Origin: Tautonia plasticadhaerens
GTDB taxonomy: Bacteria; Planctomycetota; Planctomycetia; Isosphaerales; Isosphaeraceae
Length of the DNA stretch: 64,000 nucleotides
Assembly: GCF_007752535.1 (NCBI RefSeq)
Contig: NZ_CP036426.1
Location: 3,968,001 to 4,032,000, forward strand
Direction: 5' to 3'
The first letter of the stretch is position 1. Every line of letters starts with the position of its first letter. The translations under genes were made by a program, and so were the position numbers. Under the pieces are notes generated by a model. That model was not told the DNA's origin. It ran no database searches and saw only the letters and a list, made by a program, of their open reading frames with translations. Below are positions 8,189 to 16,089 of this stretch, piece after piece.

Positions 8189-9115
8189 CGCGACCGCCTG
8201 ATCCGCCTGGCGGAGGCCCATCCGGGCTGGGTGCTCGGCTTCCAGGGCGAGGTCTGGTGGAGCCGCCTGGCCCGGCCGGGCCTGCACGCCTGGGCCGGCG
8301 GCGAGCCGCTGCGGCTGCACGAGCCGGCCGCCGACGCCGCCGACACCGACACCGACCCCGAGGCGCCGGCCTGCTACGGCCTGCTGCGCGGCGAGACCGG
8401 GGGGATGCTGCTGCGGTTCGTCCGGGGCCGGCCGGTCAGCCAGGTGACCGAGGACTTCCTCGCGTGGGCCCGCGAGCGGCTGGCCGCCGAGGGCAAGACG
8501 GCCCTGCTGCCGGTCTGGGACAACGCCGCCTGGCACGTCGGCAAGCGGGCCCGGTCCCGGATCAAGGCGCACGACCGCCGGGCGAAGGCCGAGGGGGGCG
8601 TAAGGACCGTCGCCTGCCGGCTGCCGGTGAAGGCCCCGTGGCTCAACGCCATCGAGCCGAAGCGGGTCCACGGCAAGCGGGCCCTCGTCGAGCCGCAGCG
8701 GAAGCTGACGGCGGCCGAGGTCGTGGAGCGGGTCTGCGACTACTACGGCTGCGAGCCATCGGACCCGATCACACAACAAGTCGCTTGAGACCGCACTAGG
8801 CTTCACCCTGGAACTCTGGGACACACACGAGCCGACGGGCACGGGACGGCTCGCCCACACCCTGCTCGCCTATCGCTTCAGCGACCAGGGCCGGGTGATC
8901 TTCCAGGCGGCGGATTTCATTCCGCCGCTCGGGGCGGTGATCGACGGCGATGAGTGCGTCGCCGCCGTGCTGTTCTGGCTATGCCTCCAGCCGGGCGATG
9001 TCGAAGAGGGCTACTTCGCGGGCTACACCCCGACGCAGTCGGAGTGGTTGGAGTCCGGCCGGGCCGAGGAACTCGCGGTCATCCTTGCCGAGCTTGAGCA
9101 GCACGAGAGGAACGC

Positions 9116-9286
9116 ATGAGGGGCATCGCACGCATCATCGAACTCGGGGGCGGCTTCGCCGCCCTCCGGGACAATCCGATCCGCATCGACCTGCAAGGCT
9201 TCGGCCGCATGTCGGGCGAGAACATCGTGGCCCAGGGCTATGTCGAGCGATTCCAGCGGCAGTGTGCCGACCGGGATCGAGCATGA
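9116..9286 (+). CDS. 56-residue hypothetical protein, translationally coupled
   Basis: ATG 9116 overlaps the TGA of the interrupted 120-residue gene as ATGA, with AGAGGA 4-5 bases upstream. The product begins MRGIARIIELGGGFAALRDN and continues PIRIDLQGFGRMSGENIVAQ, ending RFQRQCADRDRA. It is soluble in appearance with no family I recognise. Its own stop overlaps the next start as ATGA (9283-9286), so three consecutive small genes were read as one coupled string. Confidence 0.6.
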   Translation: MRGIARIIELGGGFAALRDNPIRIDLQGFGRMSGENIVAQGYVERFQRQCADRDRA

Positions 9287-9366
9287 GCGAGGACACCTAC
9301 ATGGCCATTTACGCCATCCTGTTCTTCGCGGGACTCCTCAAGAGCTTCATGGAAGAAGACTCCTGA
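9283..9366 (+). CDS. 27-residue single-span membrane peptide
   Basis: ATG 9283 overlaps the previous stop. The product is MSEDTYMAIYAILFFAGLL followed by KSFMEEDS. Residues 7-19 are a continuous hydrophobic stretch flanked by acidic residues at both ends, with one Lys after the stretch. It is too short to classify. The ATGA overlap and the same arrangement upstream are the main support. It is the last gene before the integrase, which is read towards it. Confidence 0.45.
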   Translation: MSEDTYMAIYAILFFAGLLKSFMEEDS

Positions 9367-9439
9367 TCAACATGGCCTTGCACCGCTGCCGCTCCGTGAT
9401 GGTTTAGCCCATCCGAGTCGAGTCTCGGTGCAAGGGCCA

Positions 9440-10869
9440 TCATTTGATCCCGTAGCACTCGGCAAGCCAGGTCACGCACACATCGAAACGGCCTTGATCG
9501 ATTGCCGAATAATGCTCGTCGGCGATCGTCGGTGGTGCATGCCCGAGGAAATGGAACCTCAGGTCGGCATAGTGGGGGTTCGACCGGATGAGCGTAGCGG
9601 AACGCTTCCGGATCGCCTTGGGCGGATGCGAGACACCAATCAGGTCGCGTGTACGCTTGATCGCCAGGGCGACGTTGTCCTTCTTCTTGGTCTTGTTGCC
9701 ATCCATCCACCGGTCGACCAGAACAGTGCCCTTCGATGAGAGGAGGACGTGCTCCGGGGACGATGAGCGAAATCTCCCGAGCAGTTCGAGCGTCCTCGGC
9801 CAGAGCGGGTAGTCGACACGGGGCGGCCGCTTCTCGCGCTTGGTCTTGGATCGGCGTCGGACGATCCGTCCCGCATCCCAGCGTACTTCTCCCGGCTTCA
9901 AGTCGGCGATGTCCTGGGGATAGAACCCGCAGTTCGCCATGAGCAGGAGATAGAGTTCCGTCGGCGTGTCCTTCGTGTGCTCAATCAGCCTTCGAAAGTC
10001 GTCGATCGGCATCGGGTCGATGTCAGCCTCATCGTCCGGCCGGTTGTCCTGGAATCGGTGCCGGCGATCGTTGAGGTTCGGGAGGGGATCGATGACCCCC
10101 TTGCCGACGAGCCAGTCGAGGAAAGTCCGGGCGCTCCGGTGGATTGATTTCTTGTACTCACTCGACCATTTCTTGCCGATGAGGTATCGCCAGTAGGACT
10201 CCCACCTGTCTGCATTGATCGAGTCGATCGGAGTCCGTTCGCCGATCCATTGCCGAAAGTGCTTGAGTCGTCCCTGGGTGTTGGCGTAGCCGCCGGCGGA
10301 ATGCTCGGGCCGCCAACCCGGTCTCGCTCCATGTCGAGGTAAGCATCGATCAGCGACCCGACTCGCCGCTCCTCCGGCCACGTCCCCTGCTCAGCGGCGT
10401 CGAGCCGGAAGCGTTCCATCCAGATTCGCCCGTCCCCGATCATCGAATCGAGGATGGGCATCGGGATGTTGCCGAGGTCTGCATCGAACTCTCGCTCGAT
10501 CCAAGTTCGGAGAAGCCTGAGTTCATCGGCGTCCTCGCCAGGGGGTGGCATGCCCGGCTCGGTCGCTTCGTGACGACGAATCCGATCGGCCCAGCGTTCC
10601 GCCTCTGGATCGCCATGCCTCAAGCACCGCTCCCGACGCCGCGTCATCTCCTCGACCACAGGGTCGATATAAGGGCGATCGGCGATCTCGACATCCTTCT
10701 CTCGCCACCACTCGTTCGCGACTTGGTAGGACCCCTCCTTGGTCTCGGGCACGTGTTCGCCCTTCCATTCGGCAAGTTGCTTGCACGAAATCGTGTAGCG
10801 ATGCTTTCGGACGTTCTTGTACCACCTCCGGAGGTCGGCATCCCATCGCATGAGTGGTTTCGCGGGCAT
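9440..10869 (-). pseudogene. tyrosine-recombinase integrase, one frameshift
   Basis: ATG 10869 opens PAKPLMRWDADLRRWYKNVR and an N-terminal part that runs in one frame to LIDAYLDMERDR near 10320. There the conserved sequence continues one base back: EHSAGGYANTQGRLKHFRQW (SAM-like core-binding domain), RTFLDWLVGKGVI, MANCGFYPQDIADLKPGEV and RFHFLGHAPPTIADEHYSA, ending 9440. A one-base deletion near 10320 explains it; the intact protein would be about 476 residues. In the catalytic half the usual first Arg is not evident (NCGFYPQD) and the HxxR box is not clear, though FLGHxPxTIADxHY with the Tyr nucleophile is kept. It was probably the integrase of the island. Confidence 0.85.
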
Positions 10870-10906
10870 CGCACACCTCAGCCCGGAATGATTGGCGTCC
10901 GCCGAT

Positions 10907-10929
10907 CTATGACATTTCCTATGACATTT
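10907..10929. repeat. direct repeat CTATGACATTT x2, 12-bp period
   Basis: CTATGACATTT occurs at 10907-10917 and again at 10919-10929, 38 to 60 bp upstream of the integrase start. A 12-bp spacing places both on nearly the same helix face. Candidate integrase arm-type or operator site, or an att-proximal sequence. Confidence 0.5.
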
Positions 10930-11204
10930 TGGCCGGTAAGACGGTCGGGTGTCATGGGGGAAACCGGGGAAAACACTGGAAACTCGGCGTCGAGTGCCAT
11001 CGGGAACCGGTGCCAGTCGGGCAGGGGCAGGGCGAAGTGGTCGCTGGAGTAGATCGCCACGGGAGGGCCTCGGGCTCCGGATCGGGGGGCGTCCCCCTGG
11101 CCGGTGAGCCGTCGTCCCGGGGGGGGGCGGCGGCTATTGTAGTCGTCCGATCCTCGACGATCCTCCCCGCCCGACCCGATCCCGATCCCGGAGGCCCGAT
11201 CCCC
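10930..11204. other. intergenic region at the right border of the island
   Basis: No gene is supported between the integrase start and the CBM9-like gene. The stretch holds a G-run (GGGGGGGG near 11120) and a moderately AT-richer spot CTATTGTAGTC near 11132 that could be a -10 region for the plus-strand gene. No tRNA or obvious attachment duplication was found. Confidence 0.4.
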
Positions 11205-12272
11205 ATGCTGATCGCACCGCTGCTGCTGCTGCTCCCCGGTTCGTCCCCGCCCCCGCCTCCCCCGCAGTACCGCACCGAGGAGGCCCGGGGGTATGTCTGC
11301 TTCCGGGCGCCCGGCCCGATCGTCGTCGACGGGCGGCTCGACGAGGAGGGCTGGCGGGCGATCCCCTGGACCGAGCCCTTCGTCGACATCGAGGGGGACG
11401 CCCGCCCCCGCCCCCGGTTCCGGACCCGGGCGAAGATGGCCTGGGACGACGACTTCTTCTACGTGGCCGCCGACCTGGAGGAGCCCCACGTCTGGGGCAC
11501 CCTCACCCGGCACGACTCGGTGATCTTCCGGGACAACGACTTCGAGGTCTTCCTCGACCCCGACGGCGACCACCACCTCTACGGCGAGTTCGAGATCAAC
11601 GCCCTGAACACCGGCTGGGACCTCCTGCTGGTCAAGCCCTACCGGGACGGCGGCCCGGCCGTGGACTCCTGGGAGATCCCCGGCCTGGTGACGGCGGTCC
11701 ACGTCCGGGGGACGCTCAACGACCCCGGCGACGAGGACGAGGGCTGGTCGCTCGAACTCGCCTTCCCCTGGGGCGTGCTGGAGGAGATCGCCCGGACGCC
11801 CTGCCCCCCCCCCGACGGCGACCGCTGGCGGGTGAACTTCTCCCGGGTCGAGTGGCAGCACCAGGTCGTCGACGGCCGATACCGCAAGGTGCCCGACACC
11901 CGGGAGGACAACTGGGTCTGGTCCCCCCAGGGGGTGGTCGACATGCACCGGCCCGGCTACTGGGGGGACGTCGTGTTCTCGGCCGCCGCCCCCGACACCG
12001 TCGCCTTCGAGCCCGACCCGAGCCGACCGGCCCGGGACTTCCTCGTCCGCGTCTCCGAGGCCCAGCGGGTGCACCGCCAGGAGAACGGCCGGTGGGCCGC
12101 CTCGGCCGAGGATCTGGGGATCGACCCGGCGGCCTTCCCGACCTTCCGGATCGAGGCGACGACCGACGGCTACGCCGCCTCGGTCGAGGCCCCCGAGGCC
12201 GGGGGCGGCGAGCCCCGGCGCTGGACGATCCGGCAGGATTCCCGGATCAGCCCCGAGCCCGTCTCCCCCTGA
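11205..12272 (+). CDS. secreted carbohydrate-binding (CBM9-like) protein
   Basis: A 355-residue protein. ATG 11205 is chosen because GGAGG lies about 10 bases upstream and it gives a signal peptide (MLIAPLLLLLPGSSP). The mature part begins YVCFRAPGPIVVDGRLDEEG and continues WTEPFVDIEG, KMAWDDDFFYVAADLEEP, RDNDFEVFLDPDGDHH, YGEFEINALNT and VNFSRVEWQHQV. This is the CBM9-like domain (family 9 carbohydrate-binding fold) found in many planctomycete secreted proteins. No attached catalytic domain is present, so it is likely a binding or accessory protein outside the cell. The C-terminal 90 residues (LVRVSEAQRVHRQENGRWAA) resemble no domain I know. Confidence 0.82.
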   Translation: MLIAPLLLLLPGSSPPPPPPQYRTEEARGYVCFRAPGPIVVDGRLDEEGWRAIPWTEPFVDIEGDARPRPRFRTRAKMAWDDDFFYVAADLEEPHVWGTLTRHDSVIFRDNDFEVFLDPDGDHHLYGEFEINALNTGWDLLLVKPYRDGGPAVDSWEIPGLVTAVHVRGTLNDPGDEDEGWSLELAFPWGVLEEIARTPCPPPDGDRWRVNFSRVEWQHQVVDGRYRKVPDTREDNWVWSPQGVVDMHRPGYWGDVVFSAAAPDTVAFEPDPSRPARDFLVRVSEAQRVHRQENGRWAASAEDLGIDPAAFPTFRIEATTDGYAASVEAPEAGGGEPRRWTIRQDSRISPEPVSP

Positions 12273-12280
12273 TCGACGCC

Positions 12281-12308
12281 CCCCGGCCCCGGTGCGATCG
12301 GGCCGGGG
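12281..12308. terminator. GC-rich hairpin after the CBM9-like gene
   Basis: CCCCGGCC at 12281-12288 pairs with GGCCGGGG at 12301-12308 around a 12-base loop, beginning 9 bases after the TGA at 12272. No T-run follows, so it may instead protect the 3' end or act with Rho. Confidence 0.4.
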
Positions 12309-12558
12309 CCGGGGCCCTCGCGGGAGACGCCCCGTCCCGGCCCCCGGCGACCCTCCGAGCGGGCAGGAAATGTGAATCTCGGAGGGCTCGGGACGGATGA
12401 TTATGGGAGACGGGCGTGGCCGAGAGGACCTCCAGGCCCGGGAGCGGGACTCCCGGGGCCGTCGGCGAGGACGGGGGGCCCTGCCGGCGCGTCCCCGTCC
12501 CCGTCCGATGCATCGGTCGCGGACGGGGACGGGGGGGCGACTCACCGGGCGGTGCCGG

Positions 12559-13329
12559 TCACTCGGCATCCTCGGCGGGGGAGGCGTCGGCGGGGGCCGC
12601 GTCCCGGGAGGCGTTGATGTCGAGGCGGATGACCACGTCCTTGTTGATGATCCGGTCCCGGACGTCCGACTCGGCGCCGTAGACGATGCCCCAGATGGTG
12701 CGGTCGATCTTGAACTCGGAGTCGAGCGTCACGGCGGAGTCGGAGACGGCCACGGTGGCCGGGAAGGTGACGGACTTGGTCACGCCGTGCAGGGTGAGGT
12801 TGCCGGTGACCTCGTGGGTCGCCCCCTCGGCCCCGCCGGCGGCGGCGGCGATGGCGGTGGAGACGAACTCCGCCTCGGGGTAGGTGGGGACCTCGAAGAA
12901 ATCCTCGTTCTTGAGGTGGCCGGTGAGCTTCTCGTTGTCCGACCAGATCGAGTCCATGTCGATGGTGGTGGAGACCGACTTGACCTCGCCGGTCTCGGGC
13001 GCCAGGACGAACTGTCCGGTGAAGGCCTTGAAGCCGCCGTCGTGGCCGCCGCCGACGAGCTTCGAGCCGACGAAGTCGATCGTCGAGTCCGAGCCGTCGA
13101 AGGCCACGACCTCGCCGGCATCGGGGGCGGCGTCGTCGGCGGGGGCGGAATCGGGGGACTCCGAGCCGGCGATTTCCCGGGGCTGTTCCAGGCCCTCGGC
13201 CGGGTCGGCCTCGGCGACGGGTTGGGCGTCGCCGACCCTGGCGGCGGTCACGTCGGCGGCGGGGTTGGAGCAGCCGGCCATCAGGCCGGCCAGGGCGATC
13301 AGGGAGGACCAGCGGGCGATCACGTTCAT
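12559..13329 (-). CDS. YceI-family lipoprotein
   Basis: A 256-residue protein. ATG 13329 gives a lipoprotein signal (MNVIARWSSLIALAGLMAGC) with the lipidated Cys at residue 20; the longer frame upstream lacks any signal. An acidic low-complexity linker of about 70 residues leads into the YceI lipocalin-like domain: DSTIDFVGSKLVGGGHDGGF, TIDMDSIWSDNEKLTGHLKN, EDFFEVPTYPEAEF, TGNLTLHGVTKSVTFP and SEFKIDRTIWGIVYG. YceI proteins bind isoprenoid-type lipids. Being membrane-tethered rather than freely periplasmic is a variation. It lies 94 bp behind the MarR gene on the same strand and is probably controlled by it. Confidence 0.9.
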   Translation of the reverse strand: MNVIARWSSLIALAGLMAGCSNPAADVTAARVGDAQPVAEADPAEGLEQPREIAGSESPDSAPADDAAPDAGEVVAFDGSDSTIDFVGSKLVGGGHDGGFKAFTGQFVLAPETGEVKSVSTTIDMDSIWSDNEKLTGHLKNEDFFEVPTYPEAEFVSTAIAAAAGGAEGATHEVTGNLTLHGVTKSVTFPATVAVSDSAVTLDSEFKIDRTIWGIVYGAESDVRDRIINKDVVIRLDINASRDAAPADASPAEDAE

Positions 13330-13423
13330 CGGGTCGGGGCTCCGGGGTGCGGGTTGCCTGGGGGAGAGGCCTTCCAACGGGGATCCGACCCCGGGCGACG
13401 TGCCCGGGGCCGGGTTGGCTCGG

Positions 13424-13924
13424 TCACGCATCGGCCGGCACTCCGGCGCCCTCGTCGGGGGGGCGCCGGGCCTTGACCAGCAGGTCGTTCAGGGTGCCCA
13501 GTTCGTAGGCGTCGAGGTGCCCGAGCAGCCGGCGGTGCAGCGCGACCACCGGGCCGTCGAGCCGGGAGAGCAGGTCGACCCCGCGGGGGGTGACCCGGAC
13601 CCGGACCACCCGGCGATCCCGGGCCGAGCGGTCCCGGAGGACCAAGCCGGCGGCCTCCAGCCGGTCGACCAGCCGGGTGATGTCGGGGACCGAGGTGATC
13701 ATCCTCCCGGCGATCTCCAGGCTGGGCAGCCCCTCGCCCCCCTCCCCACGGAGGATCCGGAGGACGTTGTACTGGGCGGGGCTCAGGCCGTGTTCGCGGA
13801 ACAGGCGGACGAACTCCAGGTGCAGGCGGTCGGCGGTCCGCAGCAGGTTGAGCATCGCCTCCTGCTCGGCGACCTCGAACGGCGACCGCTTCTTCAACTC
13901 CTGCTGGAGCCCCTCGCCGGCCAT
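13424..13924 (-). CDS. MarR-family transcriptional regulator
   Basis: A 166-residue winged-helix protein: LLRTADRLHLEFVRLFREHG (dimer helix), LSPAQYNVLRILRGEG, LPSLEIAGRMITSVPDITRL (recognition helix region), VDRLEAAGLVLRDRSARDRR (wing) and a C-terminal dimer helix. Pairing of MarR with a downstream YceI gene recurs in bacteria, where the regulator often senses small aromatic or oxidising compounds. A near-consensus promoter with an inverted repeat over its -35 box lies directly upstream, suggesting autorepression. The divergent neighbour is nhaA. Confidence 0.92.
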   Translation of the reverse strand: MAGEGLQQELKKRSPFEVAEQEAMLNLLRTADRLHLEFVRLFREHGLSPAQYNVLRILRGEGGEGLPSLEIAGRMITSVPDITRLVDRLEAAGLVLRDRSARDRRVVRVRVTPRGVDLLSRLDGPVVALHRRLLGHLDAYELGTLNDLLVKARRPPDEGAGVPADA

Positions 13925-14271
13925 CGCGCCTCCCGGTCGGGTCGCCTCGACTCCTCTCGATTTGACGGCCGGATTCTATGCGTCCGCGACGGTTGTGTCA
14001 ACAAGTATCGGGGGTCGGGCCGGGGAGGATCCCTTGGCGATCGGGCGCCGAAGTGGTCTAATTTCCTGGCGATCGGACCGGGGCCGGGCGGCCCCGAGAC
14101 CCTCCCCTGGTCGTCGCTCCCGGGCAGAAGAAGGCCCGGGAGGTATCTGGAGACATTCGCCGTCAGGGAGCCCGACCGGCCTCCCCCCGCCGTCCGCCGC
14201 CCCCCGGGGTCGATCGCGGATCGGTCTCGGGGGATCGGCCGGCGATCGGGCCCGGGGATCGAGACAGTCGC
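13925..14271. other. divergent intergenic region, marR / nhaA
   Basis: 347 bp without a gene. The minus-strand half carries the marR promoter at 13973-14001. No equally clear promoter could be picked for nhaA on the plus strand. Confidence 0.5.
13973..14001 (-). promoter_or_regulatory. sigma70-type promoter with overlapping palindrome, upstream of the MarR gene
   Basis: On the minus strand TTGACA (13996-14001) and TAGAAT (13973-13978) are separated by exactly 17 bases, about 49 bp before the start codon. The inverted repeat GTTG-ACA-CAAC spans the -35 box. MarR proteins bind such short palindromes over promoters, so this is a plausible self-operator. Confidence 0.7.
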
Positions 14272-15837
14272 ATGCACTTACCTCCGCGCAGCATGGGGAA
14301 GATCGAGGTCCATTCGGAGCGGTCGCCGCTGGCCCGATCGGTCGGGACCCGGGCCCTGCGGTTCATCCACACCGCGGAGTCCAGCGGGATCGCGCTGTTC
14401 GCGGCCGGGCTGATCGCGCTGGTCTGGGCCAACTCCCCCTGGGGAGGGTCGTACTTCGGCCTCTTCCACACGCCGATCGAGATCAGCCTGGGCGAGTTCG
14501 AGCTGGCCCCGCCCTCCGAGCAGGGCGGCGGGGGCGGGGCCGAGGCCCCCGGGGAGCCGGCCGTGCTCGCCCCGGTGGCCGGGCCGGACGCGGCGACGGG
14601 GTCGGGAGACGTCGGCGACGCCGAAGCCGAGGCCTCGCATGCCGGGGGGGGGGCGGGGCACGGCCCGCGCGGGATGACGCTGCACCACTGGATCAACGAC
14701 GGCCTGATGGTGCTGTTCTTCTTCGTCGTGGGGCTGGAGATCAAGCGGGAGCTGGTGCTCGGCGAGCTGGCCGGCCTGCGGCGGGCGGCGCTGCCGGCGG
14801 CGGTCGCCCTGGGGGGGATGGTCGTCCCGGCGGCGATCTACGCGGCGATCAACGGAGTCGTCCCCGGCGGCGCGGTCCACGGCTGGGGGGTGCCGATGGC
14901 CACGGACATCGCCTTCGCCGTCGGCGTGCTGGCGCTGCTGGGGGACCGGGTGCCCAACGCGGTGCGGGTCCTGCTGCTGGCCTTCGCCATCGTGGACGAC
15001 ATCGGCGCCATCCTCGTCATCGCAATCTTCTACACCGCGGAGCTGTCGATGACCGCCCTGGCCGTGGCGGGGGTGCTGGTGGCGGTCGTCTACGTGATGC
15101 GGCTGATCGGCGTGCTGGACGTGACGCCGTACATCTTCGTGGGGGCGCTGGTCTGGGCCTTCCTGCTCAGCTCGGGGGTGCACGCGACGATCGCCGGCGT
15201 GCTGCTGGGGCTGATGACCCCCTCGGCCCCCTGGTTCGACATGAAGCGGTTCTCCGAGGCGCTCGACGCGTTGCAGTCCGACTACAACGAGGCGATGCTC
15301 CGGGGGGACGAGGAGGCGGCCAGCTACGTCCTCAGCAAGATCGAGCACCTGACGCAGGGGACCGAGTCGATCCTCGACCGGCTGATCCGGGTGCTCCACC
15401 CGTGGACCGCGTTCGTGGTGCTGCCGACCTTCGCACTGGCCAACGCCGGGGTCGCCCTGAACGCCGAGAGCCTGGCGGCGGCCTTCTCCAGCCCGGTGCT
15501 CTGGGGCGTGATGCTGGGCCTGCTGGTCGGCAAGCCGGTGGGCACGACCCTGATGGCCTGGGTCGCGGTGAAGCTGGGCCTGGTGACGCTGCCCGAGGGG
15601 ACGGACTTCCGCCAACTCTTCGGCATCGGCCTGCTCGGGGCGATCGGCTTCACGGTGGCGCTGTTCATCACCGACCTGGCCTTCGACGACCCGATCCAGG
15701 TCGACGCCTCGAAGATCGGCATCCTGCTGGGCTCGATCGTGGCCGGGATCGCCGGGATCGCCTACCTCCGTTCGGTGCTCCCGCCGTCGGCCACCGGCCG
15801 GCTGGCCGAGGCCCCCGCCGAGGCCGGCCGCACCTGA
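14272..15837 (+). CDS. nhaA: Na+/H+ antiporter NhaA, with a low-complexity insert
   Basis: A 521-residue inner-membrane antiporter exchanging protons for Na+ or Li+. ATG 14272 or 14293 are both possible; neither has a strong ribosome site. TM1 is SGIALFAAGLIALVWANSPW and the next helix is WINDGLMVLFFFVVGLEIKRE. Hallmarks present are PMATDIAFAVGVLALL, FAIVDDIGAILVIAIFY (the Asp pair that binds Na+/H+) and LLVGKPVGTTLMAW (the TM10 Lys). Residues about 79-133 form an insert of Gly, Ala, Glu and Pro between the beta-hairpin and TM2 that ordinary NhaA lacks. It is transcribed divergently from the MarR gene. Confidence 0.95.
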   Translation: MHLPPRSMGKIEVHSERSPLARSVGTRALRFIHTAESSGIALFAAGLIALVWANSPWGGSYFGLFHTPIEISLGEFELAPPSEQGGGGGAEAPGEPAVLAPVAGPDAATGSGDVGDAEAEASHAGGGAGHGPRGMTLHHWINDGLMVLFFFVVGLEIKRELVLGELAGLRRAALPAAVALGGMVVPAAIYAAINGVVPGGAVHGWGVPMATDIAFAVGVLALLGDRVPNAVRVLLLAFAIVDDIGAILVIAIFYTAELSMTALAVAGVLVAVVYVMRLIGVLDVTPYIFVGALVWAFLLSSGVHATIAGVLLGLMTPSAPWFDMKRFSEALDALQSDYNEAMLRGDEEAASYVLSKIEHLTQGTESILDRLIRVLHPWTAFVVLPTFALANAGVALNAESLAAAFSSPVLWGVMLGLLVGKPVGTTLMAWVAVKLGLVTLPEGTDFRQLFGIGLLGAIGFTVALFITDLAFDDPIQVDASKIGILLGSIVAGIAGIAYLRSVLPPSATGRLAEAPAEAGRT

Positions 15838-16089
15838 GCCCGCCGCGGGCGTCGGCCCCCGCCCGCCGGGGGCCGGTGCCGCGGCGGCCGGGCGATGTTG
15901 CGGCGGGGCATCGCCGACGACGCCGGGCGACTTGTCCGGTTCGAGGGCGTCATCCTATGCTGGGATGGCCTACCGATGCCCACGCCGCCGCGTCTTTCCC
16001 CGCGGGCGTCGTCGTGGGGCGATCGGGGTCTCGTGACCCCGATCGCTGCCCGGACCCGACGCCCCGGGGGACCCTCCAGGTTAACTTCC

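Larger units (their letters stand above)
6196..8788 (+). pseudogene. IS630-family transposase (element B), split by an IS110-family element
   Basis: The 5' part has FVRPLTPDEHQAIRAG, helix-turn-helix segments (CRILAASAEGLKPSQIA) and ends GPSYLRKERA at 6729. The 3' part restarts at 8189 with RDRLIRLAEAHPGWVLGFQG, has the EVWWSRL box, VWDNAAWHVGKRA (catalytic Asp) and LPVKAPWLNAIEPK (catalytic Glu), and stops at 8788. Removing 6730-8188 restores the frame exactly. The natural start is unclear: the usual MDPP start reads ATA GAC CCA at 6223, with GGAG just upstream, so the initiator ATG may be mutated. It is doubly disabled. Confidence 0.87.
6174..8796 (+). mobile_element. IS630-family element B (1164 bp without its IS110 insert)
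   Basis: It begins after TA 6172-6173 with GTGCAGGACCAAGG and ends before TA 8797-8798 with the inverted partner GTGCGGTCTCAAGC. The repeats are weak beyond the first seven bases, suggesting an old or diverged copy. It differs from element A in sequence and in its ends, so the two are separate families of insertion. The span includes a 1459-bp IS110-family element at 6730-8188. The interrupted host gene joins perfectly when the whole is removed. Confidence 0.85.
6132..9119 (+). pseudogene. 120-residue hypothetical gene, interrupted by nested IS630 and IS110 elements
   Basis: The 5' piece is ATG 6132 to 6173 (MRRFPEKIRTWRRL), preceded by AGGAG. The 3' piece resumes at 8799 (GFTLELWDTHEPTGTGRLAH) and ends TGA 9117-9119. 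Dropping 6174-8796 and one TA joins the two in frame at CGC CTA GGC, giving 120 residues: LLAYRFSDQGRVIFQAADFIPP, DECVAAVLFWLCLQPGDVEEGY and EWLESGRAEELAVILAELEQH. I know no family for it. Acidic and aromatic residues dominate the C-terminal half. Its stop overlaps the next start as ATGA. The last 75 codons remain open from a GTG at 8895 and could still be translated. Confidence 0.8.

Noticed and set aside
10878-12569. A 563-codon minus-strand frame opposite the CBM9-like gene
   Set aside because: No domain, repetitive Gly/Arg/Pro content, and it contradicts the well-formed secreted protein on the plus strand.
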